The position numbers and the translations under genes were made by a program. From Crocinitomicaceae bacterium (GTDB lineage Bacteria; Bacteroidota; Bacteroidia; Flavobacteriales_D; Sanyastnellaceae), in the NCBI GenBank assembly GCA_002700285.1, contig PACT01000020.1, positions 1 to 41,678 on the forward strand: a stretch of DNA of 41,678 nt. The letters run 5' to 3'. This document shows, one piece after another, positions 34,005-41,678 of the stretch; within the stretch, counting starts at the first letter, position 1; each line of letters starts with the position of its first letter. The notes below the pieces were generated by a model. The model was not told where the DNA came from. It worked only from the letters and a program-made list of their open reading frames with translations, and ran no database searches.

Positions 34005-36440
34005 TTACTCTGACAAATAGATAAGAAGTTGCTGACCCACCCTTAATTTCACATCGTTCATTCCGTTCCAGGCTTTTATATCAAAAACCCTCACATCGTA
34101 TTTTATGGCAATAGACCCGAGCGTTTCGCCGTCTAGCACTTGATGAACCGTGACACTTTCTTCTGCTCTAAGAATTTTTGCCGTCGTCCGTCTGTTTTCT
34201 TGATGCTTTTCCTCACTACACTCTACATCACTCCCGCATTCGTTGAGCGGAAATTGTTCACTTGCACCAAACGAAATTAACCGTTCTGCGGCTACACCTA
34301 GAGATACGAGTTTTTTCTTTACCGCAGACGCTCTATTTGCCGAAAGTTCATCGTTAAACCCAGATGTTGCGCGCGTGTCACAATGAGAAACCAGGAGAAC
34401 ATTTACGTCCATGTTTGAGAGCATATACGTCGCAAAACGCGCAAGCTCAGAAAGGTCTGCTTCCCTCACCACATATCGATTGTAATCCCATTGGATTTTT
34501 AATTCCACCATTTTTCCCGGCTCTATTGGATCAACAACCGCAACATCAATACAGGTCATATATTCACATGAGTCATCTTCATCCGTGGCTTTGGGGTCAT
34601 AGTTACAGGCGTGAATTGAGGTACATCCCGAAATTTCATCTACATCACACACGCCGTCTCCGTCACCATCTTCAATACAAATGCCGTCGCAATCAAATTT
34701 CCCATCTGAATAAATACACGAGTCATCTTCAAGCAGGGCATCGGGCGCGTAATTACATGCCGTCGCATCCTTGCATCCCACTTCTATGATCATTGGAATT
34801 CTCACAATCACCGTAATCGCTTTGACATCTTGATCTGATGTCACTTCAAACAGCTCTGGCGTATATCCGGCACTTCCAGGGCAATTAATCAGATAATTCG
34901 CGCCGCGTTCTACAACGGTACTCCATTCTCCCATGTCGTTTGAAACGAACGTTTGATCTGCGACCTCGGTGTCTCCTAAATAAGATCGTACGGTGACAAG
35001 ATCCGTGACGAGTCCTGGCCAAATGCTGCCATCAGAATCGTGAAGGGTTTGAACGTTAAGAATCACATCTGAGTCATACCCATGGTAGTGATATAGGGCG
35101 TCTACGCCTGTTCTGTCAGAACTGAAATATCCGCCATCACCCGTCTCGTCTAACAGCACACCAAAGTCGTCTCGGGGAGAGTTTATCGGATACGGAAGTC
35201 TGTCATTTATCTCAGACCATGCGCCTGAAGTACTTTGCTTTGTTGCATAGACAATATCTAATCCCCCTAACGACAAGTGTCCATCACTACTGAAGTAAAG
35301 TGTGTCTGCGTGCCTCATAGACGGAAACGCTTCATCTTCACTTGTATTTACTTCGCTTCCACAATTTTTTGGGGTCCCCCAACCATCACCTTCTCTATCT
35401 ACACGCCACAAATCCATTCCTCCATAGCCGCCAGGTTTATCTGAAGTAAAGTAAAGCGAATTCCCATTTGGAGAATATGCTGGGTGCGCAAACATGTATC
35501 TCTCATCGCAAAATCTCAGTCGGTTTCCAGTCACCCAATTAAGTTGCCCTAAAGAATCCGCGACCAACCTCGCGTCAAACAACTGAATTGATTTTAAATC
35601 TTCCGAACCAGCCTCAAGCCCTATTTTCTCTTTAAAGGAGGGGGCTTCTTTAACATATGTCTTAGAGATTACGCCTGTTGTATCTCCTTTTACAAACGCG
35701 ACAAATCCATCGTGAAGGTCGGTGTTTAAACTCTCCACCGGCTTGGCTTTTAAAAGAATGGGGGAGTCTAATCCTGCTGTATCCACAATCTCAGCCTCCC
35801 ACAAATCCATCAATCGATTTCCTGTGTAATTGTCGTATTGTGTTTCCGCGCCCCTACGTTGAGAAAACCTTCGGGGTCGTTCAGCTGTAAAGTACATTTT
35901 ATCTCCTAAAACAAAGGGTGAGGCCGCACTGACTATTTGTAGCCCCTTCTTTTCTATGCTTTGAATTTCTACTGCCCTAAGTCTATAATTCACGCTGTCC
36001 TTTTGACGTTCGCTTAAATCGCCAATAGAGGCGATTCTCTTTTTTGAGATTTCTGCATCATTGCTCCCCGTCACGGCTGAAGATTCATAAAGGCTTCTGG
36101 CCTCATCATAACGACCCAACGCAAGCAATGTCTCAGCCATGTCAAAATGCATCTCATCTGTCAATCCCCCAAATGCGATGATGGAGTCCATACACATAAG
36201 CGCGCGTTCATGCGCATTAAGTTTCTGATATATGTCAGCAAGCGCCCGATACGATTCTTGACGTTTTTTGCCTTGAAGCGCGCGTTCAAATTGTGCTGCG
36301 GCTTCAGTAAATTCTCCGCGGTTTGCAAGTGCTTCGCCCTCGAGGAAATAATGTGTTGAGCACCCTGTGAGGGATGTGATTCCGAGTATCAAGGCCAAAC
36401 CAATGACCCAAACCCCGTTCTGTGTGATAAAATCTCTCAT
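34005..36440 (-). CDS. PorE-like T9SS-associated lipoprotein (TPR, PD40, OmpA, LysM)
   Basis: This 811-residue protein has a lipobox LTGC with C27. TPR repeats (about 37-127), a PD40/WD40-like propeller (about 180-445, with repeated YFSSD/YFTSD blades) and a CRD-like sandwich (about 460-550) follow. Two copies of the GCxxxxACNYxPxA..DDSC motif (about 554-625) flank a DGDGDGVCD stretch. An OmpA peptidoglycan-binding domain (about 648-757, DELSANRASAVKKKL) and a terminal LysM (about 763-810) end it. TPR-propeller-CRD-OmpA is the order of PorE, the T9SS outer-membrane component that ties the machine to peptidoglycan. The Cys/Asp repeats and the second wall-binding module are extra. It starts at the last base of the porP stop (TAATG). 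It may be the PorE orthologue or a paralogue dedicated to this operon. Confidence 0.88.
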   Translation of the reverse strand: MRDFITQNGVWVIGLALILGITSLTGCSTHYFLEGEALANRGEFTEAAAQFERALQGKKRQESYRALADIYQKLNAHERALMCMDSIIAFGGLTDEMHFDMAETLLALGRYDEARSLYESSAVTGSNDAEISKKRIASIGDLSERQKDSVNYRLRAVEIQSIEKKGLQIVSAASPFVLGDKMYFTAERPRRFSQRRGAETQYDNYTGNRLMDLWEAEIVDTAGLDSPILLKAKPVESLNTDLHDGFVAFVKGDTTGVISKTYVKEAPSFKEKIGLEAGSEDLKSIQLFDARLVADSLGQLNWVTGNRLRFCDERYMFAHPAYSPNGNSLYFTSDKPGGYGGMDLWRVDREGDGWGTPKNCGSEVNTSEDEAFPSMRHADTLYFSSDGHLSLGGLDIVYATKQSTSGAWSEINDRLPYPINSPRDDFGVLLDETGDGGYFSSDRTGVDALYHYHGYDSDVILNVQTLHDSDGSIWPGLVTDLVTVRSYLGDTEVADQTFVSNDMGEWSTVVERGANYLINCPGSAGYTPELFEVTSDQDVKAITVIVRIPMIIEVGCKDATACNYAPDALLEDDSCIYSDGKFDCDGICIEDGDGDGVCDVDEISGCTSIHACNYDPKATDEDDSCEYMTCIDVAVVDPIEPGKMVELKIQWDYNRYVVREADLSELARFATYMLSNMDVNVLLVSHCDTRATSGFNDELSANRASAVKKKLVSLGVAAERLISFGASEQFPLNECGSDVECSEEKHQENRRTTAKILRAEESVTVHQVLDGETLGSIAIKYDVRVFDIKAWNGMNDVKLRVGQQLLIYLSE

Positions 36441-37390
36441 TAGAAATAGCGTGGGTTTTGAATGAGTGGTGTCTGGCCACCTATATTAAATCCGAGTTGA
36501 ATTTCATGTGTGGACCCGAGTGCATCCTGAAGTCCGGATCCCATAAAGTCATAAGCATACCCCAACCTAAGGTTGTAAGGGAGTGCGACTTCGATCGATG
36601 CGACAATCACAGACTTCATTCTGTAACCTGCCCCCAACCAAACTTGTGTCCCGCCCGGGCCGTCCTCCATAAGGAGTGCGTGGAGGTTAATATCTGTCGT
36701 TAACGGCGCACCCTCAGTGTACCTGATCATCATGCTGGGTTTAAGTTCTATGCCTAAAGGTGTTTTTACCACACCGCCGCCATAGGCATACATGTGTCTT
36801 TTGTAAAACCGTACATCTGGATCTGAGCGCAGCACATCGTCAGAAGCATAGAAGTTGGGGATAGAGACGCCTCCGAACCACCTGCCGGAAGTTGCTGAGA
36901 AAAATGCGCCAAATCCCAGCGTTAAAAACCCCTCTCTGACATTTCCTCCGGCATAAGCTGGGTCTGCATCATCCCACACCACCAAATCATCCAATGCTGC
37001 AGTATATCCAACATATCCACCCCTCAATCCGAAGGATATTTTCCCCAACCTCGTTCTTAAGTGGTACGACAAATCTGCCGACACCGTCCGCTCCTTCGTG
37101 ATGCCTATTCGATCGTTGGTCATCATTAACCCAAGCCCGATGGGCGCCTTTTCTAATAGGCCATCAACACAAAACACTTGCGTTGTCGGAGCCCCCTCCA
37201 CGGACCACTGATTGCGATACATTGCCGTCGTTTGCACATAGCTGTGCGCCCCCGCATATGCCGGATTTAACATCAGGGCATTGAAATTATATTGACTTGA
37301 GAGATAGTCTTGCTGGGCCGTGAGTGGTGTCTGTTGTAACAAGACCAAACCCATCCCCAGAACGAGTAGTTTTTTTATTTCTTTTCTCAT
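36440..37390 (-). CDS. PorP/SprF family type IX secretion outer-membrane protein
   Basis: This is a 316-residue outer-membrane beta-barrel with a signal peptide ending PLTAQ. The family hallmarks are QYNFNALMLNPAYAGAH at the mature N-terminus, MYRNQW, and the final PRYF. PorP is a core T9SS component in Porphyromonas; SprF is its paralogue needed for export of the adhesin SprB. SprF-like genes usually sit directly after the type B CTD protein they serve, and here the gene overlaps such a gene by 4 bases, so a dedicated SprF-like partner is the best reading. It is followed by the PorE-like gene with a TAATG overlap. Confidence 0.92.
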   Translation of the reverse strand: MRKEIKKLLVLGMGLVLLQQTPLTAQQDYLSSQYNFNALMLNPAYAGAHSYVQTTAMYRNQWSVEGAPTTQVFCVDGLLEKAPIGLGLMMTNDRIGITKERTVSADLSYHLRTRLGKISFGLRGGYVGYTAALDDLVVWDDADPAYAGGNVREGFLTLGFGAFFSATSGRWFGGVSIPNFYASDDVLRSDPDVRFYKRHMYAYGGGVVKTPLGIELKPSMMIRYTEGAPLTTDINLHALLMEDGPGGTQVWLGAGYRMKSVIVASIEVALPYNLRLGYAYDFMGSGLQDALGSTHEIQLGFNIGGQTPLIQNPRYF

Positions 37391-39558
37391 CTTCTTAAAT
37401 CTAAATAGGTTGAAAATGATTCTCCCAATGCTTCAAACACGACGAAATACGTGCCTTGCGGAAGGTCTTCACCACTCTCATTCGTCCCTTCCCAGTCGTT
37501 TCTGTAGTTGGCCTCCTCAAAGACCAACGACCCCCACCGGTTAATGACTCTCATGTTCGTATCCTCTAGCCAGTCACATTGAACCTCCCCCGGCTCAGTA
37601 TTTAAAGATGGCCCGATGCCCTTGATGACAAATGCATCATTCAAACCATCCCCATTGGGTGTTATTCCCGTAGGCATTTCAGGATTAAGAACGGACTCTT
37701 GTACCGTGATGTACTGCTTGGCTGACCCTTGATTTCCACAGGCGTCCTCAAAGAAGTATGTTCTTTCAATAATGCACGCCTGTTCTTCACAGTTCCCCTC
37801 TACTACGACATCATCACAGTCTATCGGAACGACATCTCCAGAACTACAATCATCAAACTCCAATCCCTCAAATATTTCCAAACATTCAGGCACCTCATAT
37901 GCGCATTGATAAAACAGCGAGTCCAGTGGCGTCAGAAGTATGGGCGGGTCTTCGTCCAGGTAAGTTATATACTGGATTTCGGTCAATTCATTCCCCGCTT
38001 CATCGGAAATTGTAAATATTCTTGAAAATACTGTATTATTCGCGCAGGGTTGGAAATCAAATTGCTCTTCGTAAGATAAATTTGCATTGGGGTCGCAGGA
38101 ATCTTCATAAGCTAAAGTATCGTCAGGGAGGCTGTCTCCACATAGTACTAATAAATTTTCAGGGAAAATAGTGAAATATGGTGGTGTATTGTCAACAACA
38201 CTTATGATTTGTGTTGATGTATAAGAGTTCTCACAAGCATCCGTAGAAGTAAACTCTCTAATTATATCATAGGTTCCGGCAGATGTGATGTTAATTGTGT
38301 CTGTAAATAGCTCAACTGTGGGGTTGGGGTCACAGTTGTCCCAGGAAATAGCGTCGTCTAAATCAAAGGTTTCATCACAATTCACAAATAAATCAAGTGG
38401 AGGGGTAAGTAACGGAGAGGTCATATCAGAAACAATAATTAGTTGTTCTCCCTGATTTGAGTTCCCACACACATCAGTAGCTGTAAATACTCTTTTTAAC
38501 GTGTAGTTTTGTTCACAATTTGGAGAAAAAAGTGTGTCTATTTGCTCGGTAATTGTAACCTGCCCTGCACAACCATCGACAGCTATGGGGTCTGCAAATT
38601 CTGGCTCTTCATCACACTGGATGGAAAATCCTAATGGTATATACTCAAACTCAGGAAGGGTCAGGTCGTTTACTTGTATTTCATATGTTGCAGAATCTAG
38701 ATTCCCACAAAAATCAACAGCATAAGCCGTTCTGCTAAAGTGCACATTGTTTGGGCAATCCAAAACTGTCTGAGATGTATCACCCCACCACTTTAGCTCT
38801 ACCCCAGAGCACATATCAAGAGGATCAATTTCAGGCCAAAGAATATCTTCTACGCACTCGAATGGCTCAAAGACCGAGGGTAAAAAGGTTATTTGTGGGC
38901 CTACAGTATCAACTATAAATACTGAGTGAATTTTCGAAAAACTATTGTTACACCCGTCTGTAATCACGGATTCCCAATGAAACTCTTGTTCTGCTGAGCA
39001 GCTTCCCATAATTGTGTCAAGAGTCATCGGCGCTGTCGCAACGTTACCACAATCATCAATTGGAAGAAAATCAAATGTACCGCTTATTAAATAATCGAGA
39101 AGATCCCAATTCTCACAAGTTACTGTTGAGTCCGCGGGAAAATTAGTAAATGATGGGGCCGTGAAATCTCTATAGTTAATAATCTGAGTGGAGCAAACTA
39201 AGCCCGCACCATTAACGCAATCAGTAGCTAAAGGATCAATAATATCTGCTGTAAAAACTCTCGTTACTATAATCTTTAATTTTGGGTCTAAAGGATCTGA
39301 ACAGTTTACCGAATCAATTGAAACATCAATAGATAGTTGAATTGCGAGTACGTCTGATTCGTCACCACATGTATGCACAAACGCACCATCTAAGTCTGCA
39401 TAAATAAATTCCCAATCAAGATTTCCGCATTCTAAATCTAAATCCGAAACGCCTGAAATACAATGCGTTTGCGCCCAAGAAATGCTTGAAGAAGAAAGCA
39501 TAAAAGCAAACAAAAAGATTGATAAAACTAAAGTAGATAAAATGGAATTATTAGTCAT
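37387..39558 (-). CDS. Repeat-rich secreted surface protein with type B T9SS sorting domain
   Basis: This 723-residue protein has a signal peptide (ends near residue 30, ISWAQ). Six or seven degenerate beta-sandwich repeats of about 90 residues follow, each with a D-x-CGN-like core and ending in V.D.T.P (for example DVCGNSNQGEQL then SDMTSP). Most repeats hold a Cys pair. The C-terminal domain (about 625-723, GITPNGDGLNDAF ... INRWGSLVFEE) is the gliding/type B sorting signal and ends TYLDLRR. The repeats resemble HYR/Ig-like modules of flavobacterial adhesins, so adhesion or gliding is plausible but not proven. It is the first gene of the operon and overlaps the PorP/SprF gene by 4 bases. 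Its DNA looks more A+T-rich than its neighbours. Confidence 0.9.
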   Translation of the reverse strand: MTNNSILSTLVLSIFLFAFMLSSSSISWAQTHCISGVSDLDLECGNLDWEFIYADLDGAFVHTCGDESDVLAIQLSIDVSIDSVNCSDPLDPKLKIIVTRVFTADIIDPLATDCVNGAGLVCSTQIINYRDFTAPSFTNFPADSTVTCENWDLLDYLISGTFDFLPIDDCGNVATAPMTLDTIMGSCSAEQEFHWESVITDGCNNSFSKIHSVFIVDTVGPQITFLPSVFEPFECVEDILWPEIDPLDMCSGVELKWWGDTSQTVLDCPNNVHFSRTAYAVDFCGNLDSATYEIQVNDLTLPEFEYIPLGFSIQCDEEPEFADPIAVDGCAGQVTITEQIDTLFSPNCEQNYTLKRVFTATDVCGNSNQGEQLIIVSDMTSPLLTPPLDLFVNCDETFDLDDAISWDNCDPNPTVELFTDTINITSAGTYDIIREFTSTDACENSYTSTQIISVVDNTPPYFTIFPENLLVLCGDSLPDDTLAYEDSCDPNANLSYEEQFDFQPCANNTVFSRIFTISDEAGNELTEIQYITYLDEDPPILLTPLDSLFYQCAYEVPECLEIFEGLEFDDCSSGDVVPIDCDDVVVEGNCEEQACIIERTYFFEDACGNQGSAKQYITVQESVLNPEMPTGITPNGDGLNDAFVIKGIGPSLNTEPGEVQCDWLEDTNMRVINRWGSLVFEEANYRNDWEGTNESGEDLPQGTYFVVFEALGESFSTYLDLRR

Positions 39559-39574
39559 GTTTTATTTTTATTCG

Positions 39575-39601
39575 AGACTAATATATAACAAAATATAGTC
39601 T
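39575..39601. repeat. Small inverted repeat in the operon/glyS divergent region
   Basis: AGACTA (39575-39580) and TAGTCT (39596-39601) are perfect 6-bp arms around 15 A+T-rich bases, 17 bases upstream of the first T9SS-operon gene. It could be an operator or chance in A+T-rich DNA. Confidence 0.3.
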
Positions 39602-39613
39602 GTGTTTTATGGG

Positions 39614-39621
39614 TACATTTG
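39614..39621 (+). promoter_or_regulatory. -7 promoter box for glyS
   Basis: TACATTTG matches the Bacteroidetes -7 consensus TAnnTTTG exactly and lies 55 bases before the glyS ATG. I see no clear TTG at -33, so support is partial. Confidence 0.4.
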
Positions 39622-39676
39622 CGAATTACAAATAATCTGGTTTAGCTTTTAAAATAATTAGCATAAAGACTCCTGT

Positions 39677-41209
39677 ATGAGCCAAGAAGACGGATTGAAA
39701 AAAGTAATTAGTCATGCAAAAGAGTATGGTTTTGTTTTTCCAAGTAGTGAGATCTACGATGGACTGAGCGCCGCATATGACTACGGACAGCTTGGTAGCG
39801 AGCTTAAGAACAACATCAAAAATTACTGGTGGACAGCTATGGTGCGTATGAATGACAATATCGTGGGGATCGATGCGGCGATATTTATGCATCCAAAAAC
39901 ATGGAAGGCTTCAGGTCACGTGGACGCGTTTAACGATCCACTGATCGACAATAAGGACAGCAAAAAACGATACCGAGCAGATGTGTTGATTGAGGATCAC
40001 ATTGCAAAGATTGACAAGAAGATTGACAAGGACGTGGCCAAGGGTCTGAAGCGCTTTGGGGACAGCTTTAACGAAGCAGAATTTCGTGCGACGAACACAA
40101 ACGTACTCCGGAGACAGAAGACGATAGACGACATCAACGACAGATTTAAGGACGCGATGAACGCAGAAAACCTCGATGCGGTGAAAACGCTTATTGAGGA
40201 GTTGGAGATCGTTTGTCCGGTGAGTGGGTCAAAAAACTGGACCGATGTACGTCAGTTTAACTTGATGTTTAACACGGAACTCGGAGCCGTAAGTGGAGAC
40301 GCAGGAATCATATATCTCCGCCCGGAAACCGCGCAAGGCATCTTCGTGAATTTCTTAAATGTCCAGAAGAGCGGCCGCATGAAACTCCCATTCGGAATCG
40401 CCCAAATAGGTAAAGCGTTCCGAAATGAAATTATCGCACGACAATTCATCTTCCGCATGCGTGAGTTTGAACAAATGGAGATGCAGTTCTTTGTCAAGCC
40501 AGGAACGCAGGCAGAGTGGTATGAGCACTGGAAAGCAGAGCGTAAAAAATGGCATGCATCTCTGGGGTTGGGCGATGAGAATTACCGATTTCACGATCAC
40601 ATTAAACTCGCGCACTACGCCGATGCAGCTTGCGATATCGAATTCAACTTCCCTATGGGTTTCAAAGAACTTGAGGGGGTTCACTCACGCACAGACTTCG
40701 ATCTTAAAAGCCATGAGGAGCATAGCGGTAAAAAACTTCGCTTCTTCGATCCTGAAACAAAAGAGAGCTTCGTGCCTTACGTCGTAGAAACGTCGATCGG
40801 TCTTGACCGCATGTTTCTCGCAGTACTGAGCAACGCATATCGTGAAGAAGATTTGGGCGAGGGCAATACACGTACTGTATTAAAGATTCCTTATGCGCTT
40901 GCTCCAGTAAAAGTGGCAATTCTACCCCTCGTGAAAAAGGACGGCCTTCCTGAGAAAGCAGAGGAGATTCTTAAAGTCCTACGCATCAACCACAACGTGC
41001 AGTATGATGCAAAAGACGGAATTGGAAGGCGCTACCGCCGACAAGATGCAATAGGCACACCGCTATGTATTACGATAGATCACGACTCCTTAGAAGACAA
41101 TGCGGTCACCGTGAGAGAGCGCGATGGAATGACTCAGGAACGCATTGCGATTTCAGATCTTGCTTCTTACGTAGATGCCCGCGTATCTATGGCGACGCTT
41201 TTCTCTTAA
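39677..41209 (+). CDS. glyS: Glycyl-tRNA synthetase, homodimeric class II type
   Basis: This is a 510-residue class II synthetase of the single-chain (alpha2) kind. The N-terminus is YGFVFPSSEIYDG with YDYGQLGSELKNN. Motif 2 lies in GKAFRNEIIARQFIFRMREFEQMEM, quoted here as GKAFRNEI and REFEQMEM. Motif 3 is VVETSIGLDRMFL, and a C-terminal anticodon-binding domain starts near residue 410. It charges tRNA-Gly. The ATG at 39677 fits the family start. pgk follows after 10 bases and is probably co-transcribed. Confidence 0.96.
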   Translation: MSQEDGLKKVISHAKEYGFVFPSSEIYDGLSAAYDYGQLGSELKNNIKNYWWTAMVRMNDNIVGIDAAIFMHPKTWKASGHVDAFNDPLIDNKDSKKRYRADVLIEDHIAKIDKKIDKDVAKGLKRFGDSFNEAEFRATNTNVLRRQKTIDDINDRFKDAMNAENLDAVKTLIEELEIVCPVSGSKNWTDVRQFNLMFNTELGAVSGDAGIIYLRPETAQGIFVNFLNVQKSGRMKLPFGIAQIGKAFRNEIIARQFIFRMREFEQMEMQFFVKPGTQAEWYEHWKAERKKWHASLGLGDENYRFHDHIKLAHYADAACDIEFNFPMGFKELEGVHSRTDFDLKSHEEHSGKKLRFFDPETKESFVPYVVETSIGLDRMFLAVLSNAYREEDLGEGNTRTVLKIPYALAPVKVAILPLVKKDGLPEKAEEILKVLRINHNVQYDAKDGIGRRYRRQDAIGTPLCITIDHDSLEDNAVTVRERDGMTQERIAISDLASYVDARVSMATLFS

Positions 41210-41219
41210 TACATAGAAC

Positions 41220-41678
41220 ATGAATCTTTCTGATTTAAACATCAAAGGCCGAAGAGTGCTCGTAAGGGTCGATTTTAATGTGCCGTTAGATCATTCATTG
41301 GCGGTACAGGACGACACGCGAATTAGAAGAGCGCTTCCCACCATACATGCACTCCTCGAAGGTGGAGCATCCGTCGTTTTAATGAGCCATTTGGGGCGAC
41401 CTCAAGGGAAATCGGAAGCGTTAAGCCTGAAGAATATCGTGCCTTGTCTCGAGCAATTGTTAGGGAAACCTGTCAAGTTCGCGGAGGATTGCGTGGGCGA
41501 TTCAGCATTAGACATTACTCAGAATTTAATGGCGGGAGAAATTGCACTTCTGGAAAACCTAAGGTTTCATCCAGAAGAAAAGGAAGGTGACGAATTCTTT
41601 GCGGGACAGCTCGCAGAAAACGGAGATGTCTATGTGAATGACGCCTTCGGAACCGCTCACAGAGCCCATGCTTCTACC
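41220..41678 (+). CDS. pgk: Phosphoglycerate kinase, 5' part (cut by window edge)
   Basis: The frame is open from ATG 41220 to the edge, 153 codons of about 400. It has the N-terminal domain hallmarks RVLVRVDFNVPL, DDTRIRRALPTI, LMSHLGRP, ENLRFHPEE and VNDAFGTAHRAHAST, which bind 3-phosphoglycerate. It transfers phosphate between 1,3-bisphosphoglycerate and ADP in glycolysis and gluconeogenesis. The truncation is only the end of the window; no frameshift is seen. Confidence 0.96.
   Translation, partial: MNLSDLNIKGRRVLVRVDFNVPLDHSLAVQDDTRIRRALPTIHALLEGGASVVLMSHLGRPQGKSEALSLKNIVPCLEQLLGKPVKFAEDCVGDSALDITQNLMAGEIALLENLRFHPEEKEGDEFFAGQLAENGDVYVNDAFGTAHRAHAST

Noticed and set aside
41220-41678. 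pgk as a broken gene
   Set aside because: The frame is intact to the last base; it is cut by the window edge only.

Overview
The window reads as a piece of chromosome from an aerobic member of the Bacteroidota, most likely a marine Flavobacteriales lineage of the Cryomorphaceae/Schleiferiaceae kind; the family-level placement is inference. The evidence is a PorP/SprF-family protein with two secreted proteins carrying gliding-type (type B) C-terminal sorting domains of the type IX secretion system (T9SS), a PorE-like OmpA lipoprotein, a HU-CCDC81/SPOR protein, a b558-type succinate dehydrogenase, several promoter-like TAnnTTTG boxes, and starts that mostly lack Shine-Dalgarno sequences. Almost all of it is densely packed housekeeping DNA; no intergenic gap reaches 300 bases.

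Layout. 1-1150 is a tyrosine recombinase cut by the left edge, lying just beyond the 3' end of a tRNA-Arg(CCT), so the left edge is probably the start of an integrated element. 1329-5371 is an RNA-metabolism block: tRNA-Arg, tRNA-Met (CAT anticodon), RNase R, an RlmI-like methyltransferase and MiaE. 5387-8222 is a metal-type pair: a small exported HMA-domain protein and a TonB-dependent receptor with His-, Cys- and Met-rich patches. 8289-11738 is sdhCAB with a good promoter. 11855-14243 holds ssb, gltX and folB. 14258-18083 is an operon of a class A penicillin-binding protein and the two subunits of a 3-oxoacid CoA-transferase. 18174-20902 is rseP and a cation/proton antiporter, whose end overlaps dprA (20841-21935) tail to tail. 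22029-27854 runs rightward: a second TonB receptor, kdsB, an S9 peptidase and a small unknown protein. 27851-28903 is the HU/SPOR protein.

28975-39558 is the most distinctive region: a leftward run of five genes with 4-bp, 1-bp or 27-bp junctions. In transcription order these are a repeat-rich type B CTD protein, PorP/SprF, a PorE-like protein (TPR, PD40, CRD-like, Cys/Asp repeats, OmpA, LysM), gpsA, and a 1331-residue SBBP/PKD type B CTD protein. It looks like a self-contained T9SS substrate/partner unit with a peptidoglycan anchor. 39677-41678 is glycyl-tRNA synthetase followed by pgk, cut by the right edge.

I did not see a clearly undescribed defence or mobile system. The items most worth following are the PorP/PorE-like secretion operon, the zinc-ribbon-like insertion in the penicillin-binding protein, the tRNA-proximal integrase marking an island outside the window, the metal-linked HMA/TonB pair, an 8-base poly-C tract in the SPOR gene and a 14-bp perfect palindrome over the gltX promoter region.
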